DNA of 64,000 bases from NCBI RefSeq assembly GCF_000300515.1, contig NZ_AMSI01000011.1:124001-188000 (forward strand), in the 5' to 3' direction. The stretch comes from Nitratireductor indicus C115. Lineage in GTDB: Bacteria; Pseudomonadota; Alphaproteobacteria; Rhizobiales; Rhizobiaceae. Within the stretch, counting starts at the first letter, position 1. Each line of letters starts with the position of its first letter. Shown here piece after piece: positions 17,604 to 25,611 of the stretch. Below the pieces are notes generated by a model that worked only from the letters and a program-made list of their open reading frames with translations, was not told the origin of the DNA and ran no database searches. The translations under genes were made by a program, and so were the position numbers.

Positions 17604-17619
17604 TGGCACGCGCCTTGCT
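17604..17619 (+). promoter_or_regulatory. Sigma-54 (RpoN) promoter of the SDR-MDR-monooxygenase operon
   Basis: TGGCAC (17604-17609), five bases, TTGCT (17615-17619): a match to the -24/-12 consensus TGGCAC-N5-TTGCW. The predicted start is near 17631, with AGGAGG at 17643-17648 and the SDR GTG at 17654. Confidence 0.9.
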
Positions 17620-17653
17620 CCCTGTCGTTCAACAACAATGACAGGAGGAAAAC

Positions 17654-18442
17654 GTGTCCAAGGAACTTGAAGGGCGATGCATCATCGTCACCGGCGCGGG
17701 CCGGGGCATCGGCGAGGCCATGGCGCGCGGGCTCGCTGCCCAGGGCGGCGCGCTAGTGATCGCAGACATCAACGGCGTGGCTGCCGAAACCGTTGCCGCA
17801 AGCATTCGCGATGGTGGCGGCAAAGCCATTGGCGTGAGCGCCGACGTCTCGAACCGTGAGAGCGTGAAGGAAATGATCGCCAAGGCCGTTGAAGCCAACG
17901 GCAAGCTCGACGTCATCTTCAACAATGCCGGCATCGCCCAGACAAAGCCGTTTCTTTCGATCAGCGACGAGGACTGGCATCGGGTGATGGACGTCAACGG
18001 GCTTGGCGTTCTCATCTGCATGCAGGAGGCCATTCGCCAGATGCTCGCCCAGGGCCATGGCGGCAAGATCATCAACACGGCCTCGATAGCCGGAAAGCAG
18101 GGCTATGAGCCGCTGGCTCACTATTCCGCGAGCAAGTTCGCGGTGGTCGCCCTGACCCAGGCCGCCGCCCGCGCCTTCGGCAAGGACCGGATCAACGTCA
18201 ATGCCATCTGCCCAGGCGTCGTGGCGACCGATATGTGGAAGGTGATCGACAAGGGTTTCGTCGATGAAGGGCTGACCCAGCGCGACAACCAGGCCTTCGA
18301 GACCTTTTCCGCCGACATTCTTCTCGGCCGTCCGTCGAAATCCGACGATCTCACCGGCGTTGCCTGCTTCCTCGCCTCTTCCGCTTCCGACTACATGACC
18401 GGCCAGAGCCTGGTGGTCGACGGCGGCATGGTTCTCATCTGA
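17654..18442 (+). CDS. Short-chain dehydrogenase/reductase, acetoin/butanediol dehydrogenase-like
   Basis: 262 residues with the classical SDR pattern: NAD(P) motif TGAGRGIGEA near residue 13, NNAG near 90, catalytic Ser in INTASIAGKQG near 140 and YSASK near 156, and a typical C terminus YMTGQSLVVDGG. The GTG start is set by the AGGAGG eight bases upstream. As first gene of a sigma-54 operon it oxidises or reduces a secondary alcohol/ketone in the cytoplasm. The sequence style resembles meso-2,3-butanediol dehydrogenases, but SDR substrates cannot be read reliably. Confidence 0.88.
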   Translation: MSKELEGRCIIVTGAGRGIGEAMARGLAAQGGALVIADINGVAAETVAASIRDGGGKAIGVSADVSNRESVKEMIAKAVEANGKLDVIFNNAGIAQTKPFLSISDEDWHRVMDVNGLGVLICMQEAIRQMLAQGHGGKIINTASIAGKQGYEPLAHYSASKFAVVALTQAAARAFGKDRINVNAICPGVVATDMWKVIDKGFVDEGLTQRDNQAFETFSADILLGRPSKSDDLTGVACFLASSASDYMTGQSLVVDGGMVLI

Positions 18443-18461
18443 CGGTATTGAGGGACACACG

Positions 18462-19538
18462 ATGAAAGCACTGCGTTTTCACGCGGCAAAGGATTTGCGC
18501 GTTGAGGATATCGAAAAACCCTCTGCCCGGCCTCCCGCCGGTCAGGTTCTGATCCGCAACCGCTTCGTGGGCATCTGCGGAACCGACCTGCATGAATATG
18601 CCTATGGGCCGATCTTCATTCCCAAAGAACCACATCCCTTTACCGGAGCACACGGCCCCCAGATACTCGGACACGAGTTCGGCGGGGTCGTCGAGGCCGT
18701 AGGCGAAGGCGTCGACGATCTGACGGTAGGCGACAGGGTGTCGGTGCAACCGCTCATCATGCCGCGTTCCGGCGACTACTACGCCGATCGCGGCCTTTTC
18801 CACCTAAGCACGGACCTCGCCCTTGCGGGCCTAAGCTGGCAGTGGGGCGGCATGGCCGAATACGCCACGCTTAACGCCTATAATGTCCAGAAAATTCCCG
18901 ACGCAATGACCGACGAGGAAGCCGCGCTCGTCGAACCCACGGCGGTGGCCGTCTATGCCTGCGACCGTGGAGGCGTGACGGCCGGCAGCAGCGTGCTCGT
19001 CACGGGCGCGGGCCCGATCGGCGTTCTCACGCTTCTGGCGGCACGGGCGGCCGGTGCCGCACAGCTCTTCGTTTCCGACATAAACGATGCGCGCCTTGAA
19101 TTCGCCCGCTCCATCCTGCCTGACGTCATCACCATCAATCCGTCCCGCGACAATCCCGGAGCGGTGGTGCGGTCCCTGACCGAGGGACGGGTCGGGTGCG
19201 ACGTGGCCATCGAATGCGTGGGCAACGAACACGCGCTGAAGGCCTGCGCGGATGCGGTCCGCAAGCAGGGCGTAGTCGTGCAGACGGGATTGCATCCGCA
19301 TGAAAACCCGCTCGACTGGTTCCAGGTAACCTTCAAGGACATCGATATTCGCGGTTCCTGGGCCTATCCGACGCACTACTGGCCGCGCGTCATTCGCCTC
19401 ATCGCGTCCGGTCTGCTGCCGGCCAAACATGTGGTGACCAAGCGCATCAGGCTCGATGACGCTGTCACGGAAGGGTTCGACGCGCTGCTCGATCCCTCGG
19501 GCAAGCACCTGAAAATTCTGATCGACCTTACGGAGTAA
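18462..19538 (+). CDS. Zinc-dependent medium-chain alcohol dehydrogenase, 2,3-butanediol dehydrogenase-like
   Basis: 358 residues of the MDR family. The catalytic zinc site is seen in GICGTDLHEY (Cys near 38) and GHEFGGVVEAVGEGV (His-Glu near 68), the NAD fold in VTGAGPIGVLTLLAARAAGA near 180. The usual structural-zinc four-Cys loop is absent, as in (R,R)-2,3-butanediol and sorbitol-type dehydrogenases. It lies 19 bp after the SDR and is cotranscribed. Two alcohol dehydrogenases of different stereochemistry next to each other are usual for vicinal diols or acetoin; I infer such a substrate. Confidence 0.88.
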   Translation: MKALRFHAAKDLRVEDIEKPSARPPAGQVLIRNRFVGICGTDLHEYAYGPIFIPKEPHPFTGAHGPQILGHEFGGVVEAVGEGVDDLTVGDRVSVQPLIMPRSGDYYADRGLFHLSTDLALAGLSWQWGGMAEYATLNAYNVQKIPDAMTDEEAALVEPTAVAVYACDRGGVTAGSSVLVTGAGPIGVLTLLAARAAGAAQLFVSDINDARLEFARSILPDVITINPSRDNPGAVVRSLTEGRVGCDVAIECVGNEHALKACADAVRKQGVVVQTGLHPHENPLDWFQVTFKDIDIRGSWAYPTHYWPRVIRLIASGLLPAKHVVTKRIRLDDAVTEGFDALLDPSGKHLKILIDLTE

Positions 19539-19612
19539 CCCGGTTCGCGTGCCGGCGGCGGAGGAGGCCAGCCGGCACGGCCATCAACCATCAGGCATAT
19601 GGAGGAGACAAC

Positions 19613-21415
19613 ATGCTTGAAGACAGCCCGCATACCAAAATCGATACCGTGCTCGGCAAGCTTAGCCGCGCGCTTGAGGCCGGCGACATCGATGCCGCCG
19701 TCAATCTGTTCCAGGCCGATTGTTACTGGCGCGATCTCGTCGCGTTCACCTGGAACCTTCGCACGATGGAAGGGCAGGACCAGATACGCGATATGCTTTC
19801 GAGCCAGCTGGCGGCCATCAAACCCTCCCGGTTCCGGCAAGACGAAAAGGAACCGGCCGGCGGTTCGGACGGCGTGACGGAAGGCTGGTTCGAATTCGAG
19901 ACTGAGCTTGCGCGCGGGTATGGCCATATCCGGCTCAAGAACGGCCTGATCTGGACGCTCCTGACAACCATGAGCGAACTCAAGGGGTTTGAAGAGCCGA
20001 AGGGCCTGCGCCGACCGCTCGGTGCCGAGCACGGGCACAATCGCGACCGCAAGACCTGGAAGGAGAAGCGCGAGGCGGAAGCGGTCGAGCTTGGCTATAC
20101 CACGCAGCCCTATGTGCTCATCATCGGTGGCGGACAGGGCGGCATCGCACTGGGCGCAAGGTTGCGCCAGCTCGGCGTTCCCACCATCATCGTGGAACGC
20201 AACGAGAGACCGGGCGACAGCTGGCGCAAGCGCTACAAGTCGCTGTGCCTGCACGATCCCGTCTGGTACGACCACCTGCCCTATATTCCATTCCCCGAGA
20301 ATTGGCCGATTTTCGCACCGAAGGACAAGGTCGGCGACTGGCTGGAGATGTACACGAAGGTGATGGAGCTCAATTACTGGAGTTCCACGACCTGCAAATC
20401 CGCCTCCTATGACGAGGACACGAAGGAATGGACCGTCGTGGTCGATCGCGACGGCGAGGAAGTGGTGCTGCGCCCCAAGCAACTCGTTCTGGCGACGGGC
20501 ATGTCTGGCAAACCCAACATTCCAACCTTCAAGGGACAGGATGTCTTCAAGGGCGAGCAGCAGCATTCCTCGCAGCATCCCGGCCCCGATGCCTACAAGG
20601 GCAAGAAGGTGGTCGTGATCGGGTCAAACAACTCCGCGCACGATATCTGCGCGGCGCTGTGGGAAGGCGGAGCGGACGTGACGATGCTGCAGCGTTCGTC
20701 CACCCACATCGTGCGCTCGGACACGCTGATGGATATCGGCCTCGGCGACCTCTACTCCGAACGTGCGGTCGCCAGCGGCATGACCACACGCAAGGCCGAC
20801 CTGATCTTTGCCTCCCTGCCCTACCGGATCATGCATGAGTTCCAGATTCCGCTCTATGACAAGATGCGCGAGCGGGACGCCGACTTCTATGCCGATCTGG
20901 AAAAGGCAGGCTTCCTGCTCGACTGGGGCGCCGATGGCTCCGGGCTGTTCATGAAATATCTGCGGAGAGGCTCCGGCTACTACATCGATGTCGGGGCGTG
21001 CGATCTCGTCATCGACGGCAGCATCAAGCTGAAATCCGGTAGCGGCGTGAGCCATCTCACAGAAGATGCAGTGGTTCTTGAGGACGGCACTGAGCTTCCC
21101 GCCGACCTCGTGATCTATGCGACAGGATATGGCTCCATGAACGGTTGGGCGGCCGACCTCATTTCAAGGGACGTTGCCGACAAGGTGGGCAAATGCTGGG
21201 GCCTCGGCTCCGACACGCCCAAGGATCCCGGCCCCTGGGAAGGCGAACAGCGCAACATGTGGAAGCCCACGCAGCAGGAGGCGCTGTGGTTCCATGGCGG
21301 AAACCTGCACCAGTCGCGCCACTATTCGCAATATCTCTCGCTTCAGCTCAAAGCGCGCATGGAGGCGCTGACCACTCCGGTCTACGGTCTCCAGGAACGG
21401 CATCACCTGTCCTGA
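19613..21415 (+). CDS. Flavin-containing monooxygenase (Baeyer-Villiger-like) with N-terminal NTF2-like domain
   Basis: 600 residues. An N-terminal NTF2-like fold (about 1-130: LSRALEAGDIDAAVNLFQAD) precedes a two-dinucleotide flavoprotein: FAD motif IIGGGQGGIALGARL near 170 and NADPH motif VVVIGSNNSAHDI near 333, with the fingerprint-like stretch FKGEQQHSSQHPG between them. It resembles FMO/Baeyer-Villiger enzymes of the NTF2-fused branch. Third gene of the operon, so it probably oxygenates the ketone made by the two dehydrogenases. No esterase for a Baeyer-Villiger ester product is in the operon, so the reaction type is uncertain. Confidence 0.88.
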   Translation: MLEDSPHTKIDTVLGKLSRALEAGDIDAAVNLFQADCYWRDLVAFTWNLRTMEGQDQIRDMLSSQLAAIKPSRFRQDEKEPAGGSDGVTEGWFEFETELARGYGHIRLKNGLIWTLLTTMSELKGFEEPKGLRRPLGAEHGHNRDRKTWKEKREAEAVELGYTTQPYVLIIGGGQGGIALGARLRQLGVPTIIVERNERPGDSWRKRYKSLCLHDPVWYDHLPYIPFPENWPIFAPKDKVGDWLEMYTKVMELNYWSSTTCKSASYDEDTKEWTVVVDRDGEEVVLRPKQLVLATGMSGKPNIPTFKGQDVFKGEQQHSSQHPGPDAYKGKKVVVIGSNNSAHDICAALWEGGADVTMLQRSSTHIVRSDTLMDIGLGDLYSERAVASGMTTRKADLIFASLPYRIMHEFQIPLYDKMRERDADFYADLEKAGFLLDWGADGSGLFMKYLRRGSGYYIDVGACDLVIDGSIKLKSGSGVSHLTEDAVVLEDGTELPADLVIYATGYGSMNGWAADLISRDVADKVGKCWGLGSDTPKDPGPWEGEQRNMWKPTQQEALWFHGGNLHQSRHYSQYLSLQLKARMEALTTPVYGLQERHHLS

Positions 21416-21424
21416 ACCCCTATA

Positions 21425-21454
21425 GCGCCGTGCGTCCATTCGACTGCACGGCGC
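21425..21454 (+). terminator. Stem-loop terminator after the monooxygenase
   Basis: GCGCCGTGC (21425-21433) pairs perfectly with GCACGGCGC (21446-21454) around a 12-nt loop, 9 bp after the stop codon. The following bases are TTGCCGATTCTTG, so the U-tract is weak. It may also serve the convergent lrp gene. Confidence 0.65.
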
Positions 21455-21575
21455 TTGCCGATTCTTGAATTTGCGTATCGCGCTTTCCGAAAATCGCCTC
21501 AGATTTTCAGGCCGATGCGTGAGCAGTGACCGGGCGCAGCTTGCCCCGCGCCCGGTCGCTGCAAAGGCCTTGTGC

Positions 21576-22043
21576 CTACAACTCCAGAACCACCGAACGC
21601 TTGATTTCGCGCAGAACGACATTGGTCTGCGCCCCACGCACAGCCGGCAAGCGGAAGAGAAAGTCCTCCAGAAAATGATTGTAGGCATCGATGTCGGTGC
21701 AGACGACGCGCAGATGATAATCGGCCTGTCCGGTCGTCGCATAGCAATCCTGCACCTCGCGCCGCGCCGCCACAGAGCGGATGAAAACCGCTATCGCATC
21801 GGGATCGTGCCGGGCAAGCTGGACATGCACAATGGCCTGAAAGGACAAGCCCAGCCGCGAGGGGCGCAGGATCGCGCCATAACGTTCTATGACACCAGCC
21901 TCCTCGAGCGCCTTCACCCGGCGCCAGCAGGCCGAGGACGACATGCCGACCCTTTCGGCCAGATCCGCATTCGAAATGCGGCAATCGGCTTGAAGCAATT
22001 CGAGAAGACGGCGATCCCGCTCATCGAGCTCTATCTGGTCCAT
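21576..22043 (-). CDS. Lrp/AsnC-family transcriptional regulator
   Basis: 155 residues: HTH in LDERDRRLLELLQADCRIS, then LAERVGMSSSACWRRVKALEEAG (about 6-50), followed by the RAM ligand-binding domain. ATG 22043 gives the standard family length; the frame continues to 22115 but that extension is not typical. It is divergent from iorAB with 124 bp between, the usual position for an Lrp-type regulator of an amino-acid-derived 2-oxo acid pathway, so aromatic amino acids or their oxo acids are likely effectors. Confidence 0.9.
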   Translation of the reverse strand: MDQIELDERDRRLLELLQADCRISNADLAERVGMSSSACWRRVKALEEAGVIERYGAILRPSRLGLSFQAIVHVQLARHDPDAIAVFIRSVAARREVQDCYATTGQADYHLRVVCTDIDAYNHFLEDFLFRLPAVRGAQTNVVLREIKRSVVLEL

Positions 22044-22167
22044 TTTTTCGAAGAACCTTCTGTTGCCGGTGAATTCTACCGAATAATAGTCCCAGTCCAG
22101 GCATTCTGGAACCATTTTTCAGACAATAGCCGGTATCATCTTTCCTGAGATTGGGGAGGATCGAGCC

Positions 22168-25100
22168 ATGCTGCAAAGGCACAGCCACATCGCCGAATAC
22201 ACGCTCTCCGACCGCTATGACGCGACGAAGGGCCGGGTGTTCCTTACGGGAACGCAGGCGCTCGTTCGTATCCTGCTCGACCAGGCACGGCGCGACCGGC
22301 TGGCAGGCCTGAACACGGCAGGGTTCGTTTCAGGCTATCGCGGCTCACCGCTCGGCGCGCTCGACCTGGAACTGTGGCGCAACAAGGCCCTGATCGAGCG
22401 CGAGCGCATCTCCTTCATGCCCGCGGTCAATGAGGACCTTGGCGCCACCGCCGTTCTCGGTGCGCAACAGGCCGCGCTCGATCCCGATTGCACGGTCGAG
22501 GGCGTGTTTTCCATGTGGTACGGCAAGGGACCCGGCGTCGACCGGTCGGGCGACGCACTGCACCATGGCAACGCCTATGGCTCCTCCCCCAAGGGCGGCG
22601 TTCTGGTGGTCGCCGGCGACGACCATGGATGCGTCTCGTCCTCCATGCCGCATCAGTCGGACGTCGCCTTCATGAGCTGGTTCATGCCCACGCTCAATCC
22701 TTCCTCCGTCGAGGAATATCTGGCCTTCGGCGAATATGGCATCGCGCTGTCGCGTTTCAGCGGTTGCTGGGTCGGCTTCAAGGCGATTTCCGAAACGGTG
22801 GAATCGGGCCGCTCCGTCGAGCTTCAGCCGGACCGCCGGTTCACGCTTCCCCATTTCGAGGCGCCGGCAGGCGGGCTGCATGTGCGCCGGGCGGACCTGC
22901 CCAGCATCGAGATCGAAACGCGCATCGGCCACAAACTGAGAGCCGTGGAAGCCTTCGCCGAAGCCAATCCCATAGACCATGCCCTTTACGGGATAGAAGA
23001 TGCGATCTTCGGGATCGTCACCACCGGCAAGGGCCATCTCGACCTGATGGAAGCGCTCCGGCTTCTCGGCCTCGATGAGGCAAGATGCCGTGCGCTCGGC
23101 ATCGACATCTACAAGGTCGGCATGGTCTGGCCGCTCGCCCGGCGCGATGCGCTGGCCTTCGTGCGCGGCAAGAAGGAAGTGCTGGTGGTGGAGGAGAAGC
23201 GCGGCATCATCGAAAGCCAGTTCAAGGAATATTTCTACGACTGGCCGGGCGCCAAGCCGGACAAGATGGTCGGCAAGCACGATGCCCAGGCGACACGCGA
23301 TCTCGTGCCGTGGACCGGCGAGCTTACCCCGCTCGGCCTCGTGCCCATCGTGGCCGAGAGGCTCGACCGGTACTTTCCGGACGAGAACCTCCGCGAAAGG
23401 GCGCGTGCCCTGACGGAGGCTCCCGCAATCAGCCTCAGCGTGGCGGGCGCAACGCGTACGCCCTATTTCTGTTCCGGCTGCCCGCATAACAGCTCCACCA
23501 AGGTGCCGGAAGGCAGCAAGGCCGCATCCGGGATCGGCTGCCACGTCATGGCAAGCTGGATGGACCGGGACACCGAAGGCTATGCGCAGATGGGCGGGGA
23601 AGGCGTGCCCTGGGTGGCGCGTTCCCTTTTCAATGGTGGCCGCCACATGTTCCAGAATCTCGGAGAGGGAACCTGGTATCATTCCGGCTCGCTGGCCATC
23701 CGCCAGGCAGTGGCTGCCGGCACCAACATAACATACAAGATCCTCTACAACGACGCGGTTGCCATGACCGGCGGTCAGCCGGTCGATGGCCCGGTCAGCG
23801 TAGCGGGCATCGCGCAGACCTGTCGCGCGGAGGGCGTCGAGCGCATCGCGCTCGTCTCCGACGCAATCGGCAAGTTTTCCGCGGCTGACTTTCCCGCCCG
23901 CACGAGTTTCCACGACCGCGGCGAACTCGACGCCGTGCAGCGGGAATTGCGCGAGGTGAAGGGCGTGAGCGTGCTCATCTATGAGCAGACCTGCGCCACC
24001 GAGAAGCGGCGCCGGCGCAAGCGCGGCAAGATGGAAGACCCCAGGCGCTTCGCATACATCAATCCGCTCGTCTGCGAGGGATGCGGCGATTGCTCCGTGG
24101 AAAGCAACTGCCTCAGTGTCGAGCCGCTCGAAACCGCCTTCGGGCGGAAGCGCCGGATCAACCTTTCATCCTGCAACAAGGATTTCTCCTGCCTCAACGG
24201 CTTCTGCCCGAGCTTCGTAACGGTGGAAGGCGCGGAGCGTGCAAACCGCGCATCGCGCGACATCGACGCCCTGGCGCTTGCCGCGGAACTGCCCGAGCCC
24301 GAACTCGACCTTCTCGACAAGCCGTTCGATCTTCTGGTCGGTGGCGTCGGCGGCACGGGTGTCGTGACCATCGGCGCGCTTGTGACCATGGCCGCGCATC
24401 TGGAGGGGCTGGGCGCCAGCGTTCTCGATTTCACCGGCTTCGCGCAGAAATTCGGAACCGTACTGAGCTATATCCGGCTGGCCGCCGAACCGCGTGATAT
24501 CCATCAGGTGCGCATCGAAAGAGGTTCTGCCGATGCCGTGATCGGATGCGATATCGTTGTGGGCTCCTCGCCCAAGGCTTCGATGCATTACCGGAAGGGC
24601 ACACGCGTGGTGCTCAACACGGCCGAGATGCCTACGGGTGATCTCGTCTTGAGCCGCGACGCGGATTTGCGCACGGATGCGCGTGAGGCGGCGATCCGGG
24701 AGGCGGTGGGTTCGGAGAATGTCGAAGCGTTCGACGCCAACCGGTTGGCGGAAGAACTCCTCGGCGATCAGGTCTATGCGAACATGATCCTGCTTGGCTT
24801 TGCATGGCAATCGGGCCTCGTGCCGGTGAGCCGAGCCGCCCTCGACCGGGCCGTGGAGCTCAACGGGGTCAAGATCGAGGACAATCGCCGCGCTATTGCC
24901 ATCGGCCGAGTGATGGCCGCAACACCGGAGGCGCTGCTGGGCGCGGGCGAACCGGACGAGATTTTCGCAACGAGCCTGCCGGGCATCGTCGAGGATCGGG
25001 CGACATTCCTCACGGGCTATCAGAACGCGGCCTATGCGGAACGCTATAATGAGCGGATTGCCGCCTTTCATGGGCAATTATCCGACCGCCTTGCCGATCC

Positions 25101-25611
25101 GCTCGCCGAGATCGCCGCGCGGGCGCTGTTCAAGCTGATGGCCTACAAAGACGAATACGAAGTCGCGCGCCTGCACACACAGATGGGATTCGACAAGGAA
25201 CTGAACCGTGTCTTCAAAGGGGATTTCAGGGTTCGCTATCACCTTGCTCCACCGCTCCTGCCGCTTGGCAAGGATGCGCGGGGGCGACCCCGCAAGCACG
25301 CTTTCGGAGCGTGGATCAGGCCGGGGCTGCGCCTGCTCTCTCATCTGCGCGGTCTACGCGGAAGCTGGGCCGACCCCTTCGGATACACCAAGGAGCGGCG
25401 CATGAACCGCGCCCTGATCGGCTGGTATGAGAACATTCTCGACCAGGTGATCGCGCACCAGCAGGATGCTCAGCAGGAAACGCTCGAAGCGCTCCTTCGA
25501 ACGCCGCTCGAAATGCGCGGCTACGGTCCCGTTTGGGAGGCCGCGATGAAGCGCGAGAAGGCCAGGGCCGAGACGCTTCTGGCCGAGATCGGCGGTATCA
25601 CACCGCGCTGA
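22168..25611 (+). CDS. Indolepyruvate:ferredoxin oxidoreductase, fused alpha-beta form
   Basis: 1147 residues, the fused IorAB type of aerobic proteobacteria. It decarboxylates aryl-pyruvates to aryl-acetyl-CoA with ferredoxin as acceptor. The thiamine-diphosphate part includes GIGCHVMASWMD near residue 457; iron-sulfur Cys motif CEGCGDCSVESNC lies near 635 with further Cys in CNKDFSCLNGFC; the gamma-type domain starts at GGVGGTGVVTIGA near 724; a C-terminal DUF6537-like helical region completes it. It is monocistronic and divergent from its Lrp regulator. Its 3' end overlaps the convergent sulfoxide reductase gene by 14 bp. Confidence 0.94.
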   Translation: MLQRHSHIAEYTLSDRYDATKGRVFLTGTQALVRILLDQARRDRLAGLNTAGFVSGYRGSPLGALDLELWRNKALIERERISFMPAVNEDLGATAVLGAQQAALDPDCTVEGVFSMWYGKGPGVDRSGDALHHGNAYGSSPKGGVLVVAGDDHGCVSSSMPHQSDVAFMSWFMPTLNPSSVEEYLAFGEYGIALSRFSGCWVGFKAISETVESGRSVELQPDRRFTLPHFEAPAGGLHVRRADLPSIEIETRIGHKLRAVEAFAEANPIDHALYGIEDAIFGIVTTGKGHLDLMEALRLLGLDEARCRALGIDIYKVGMVWPLARRDALAFVRGKKEVLVVEEKRGIIESQFKEYFYDWPGAKPDKMVGKHDAQATRDLVPWTGELTPLGLVPIVAERLDRYFPDENLRERARALTEAPAISLSVAGATRTPYFCSGCPHNSSTKVPEGSKAASGIGCHVMASWMDRDTEGYAQMGGEGVPWVARSLFNGGRHMFQNLGEGTWYHSGSLAIRQAVAAGTNITYKILYNDAVAMTGGQPVDGPVSVAGIAQTCRAEGVERIALVSDAIGKFSAADFPARTSFHDRGELDAVQRELREVKGVSVLIYEQTCATEKRRRRKRGKMEDPRRFAYINPLVCEGCGDCSVESNCLSVEPLETAFGRKRRINLSSCNKDFSCLNGFCPSFVTVEGAERANRASRDIDALALAAELPEPELDLLDKPFDLLVGGVGGTGVVTIGALVTMAAHLEGLGASVLDFTGFAQKFGTVLSYIRLAAEPRDIHQVRIERGSADAVIGCDIVVGSSPKASMHYRKGTRVVLNTAEMPTGDLVLSRDADLRTDAREAAIREAVGSENVEAFDANRLAEELLGDQVYANMILLGFAWQSGLVPVSRAALDRAVELNGVKIEDNRRAIAIGRVMAATPEALLGAGEPDEIFATSLPGIVEDRATFLTGYQNAAYAERYNERIAAFHGQLSDRLADPLAEIAARALFKLMAYKDEYEVARLHTQMGFDKELNRVFKGDFRVRYHLAPPLLPLGKDARGRPRKHAFGAWIRPGLRLLSHLRGLRGSWADPFGYTKERRMNRALIGWYENILDQVIAHQQDAQQETLEALLRTPLEMRGYGPVWEAAMKREKARAETLLAEIGGITPR

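Noticed and set aside
21474-21520. GC-rich stretch with GAAAATC/GATTTTC as a fifth copy of the 64-bp repeat
   Set aside because: It lacks the shared ends and the spacing of the four copies; it is only a small local hairpin.
22168-25611. Pyruvate:ferredoxin oxidoreductase or 2-oxoglutarate:ferredoxin oxidoreductase
   Set aside because: Length and domain order, with the GGVGGTG domain after the Fe-S motif and an adjacent Lrp gene, match the fused indolepyruvate type better.
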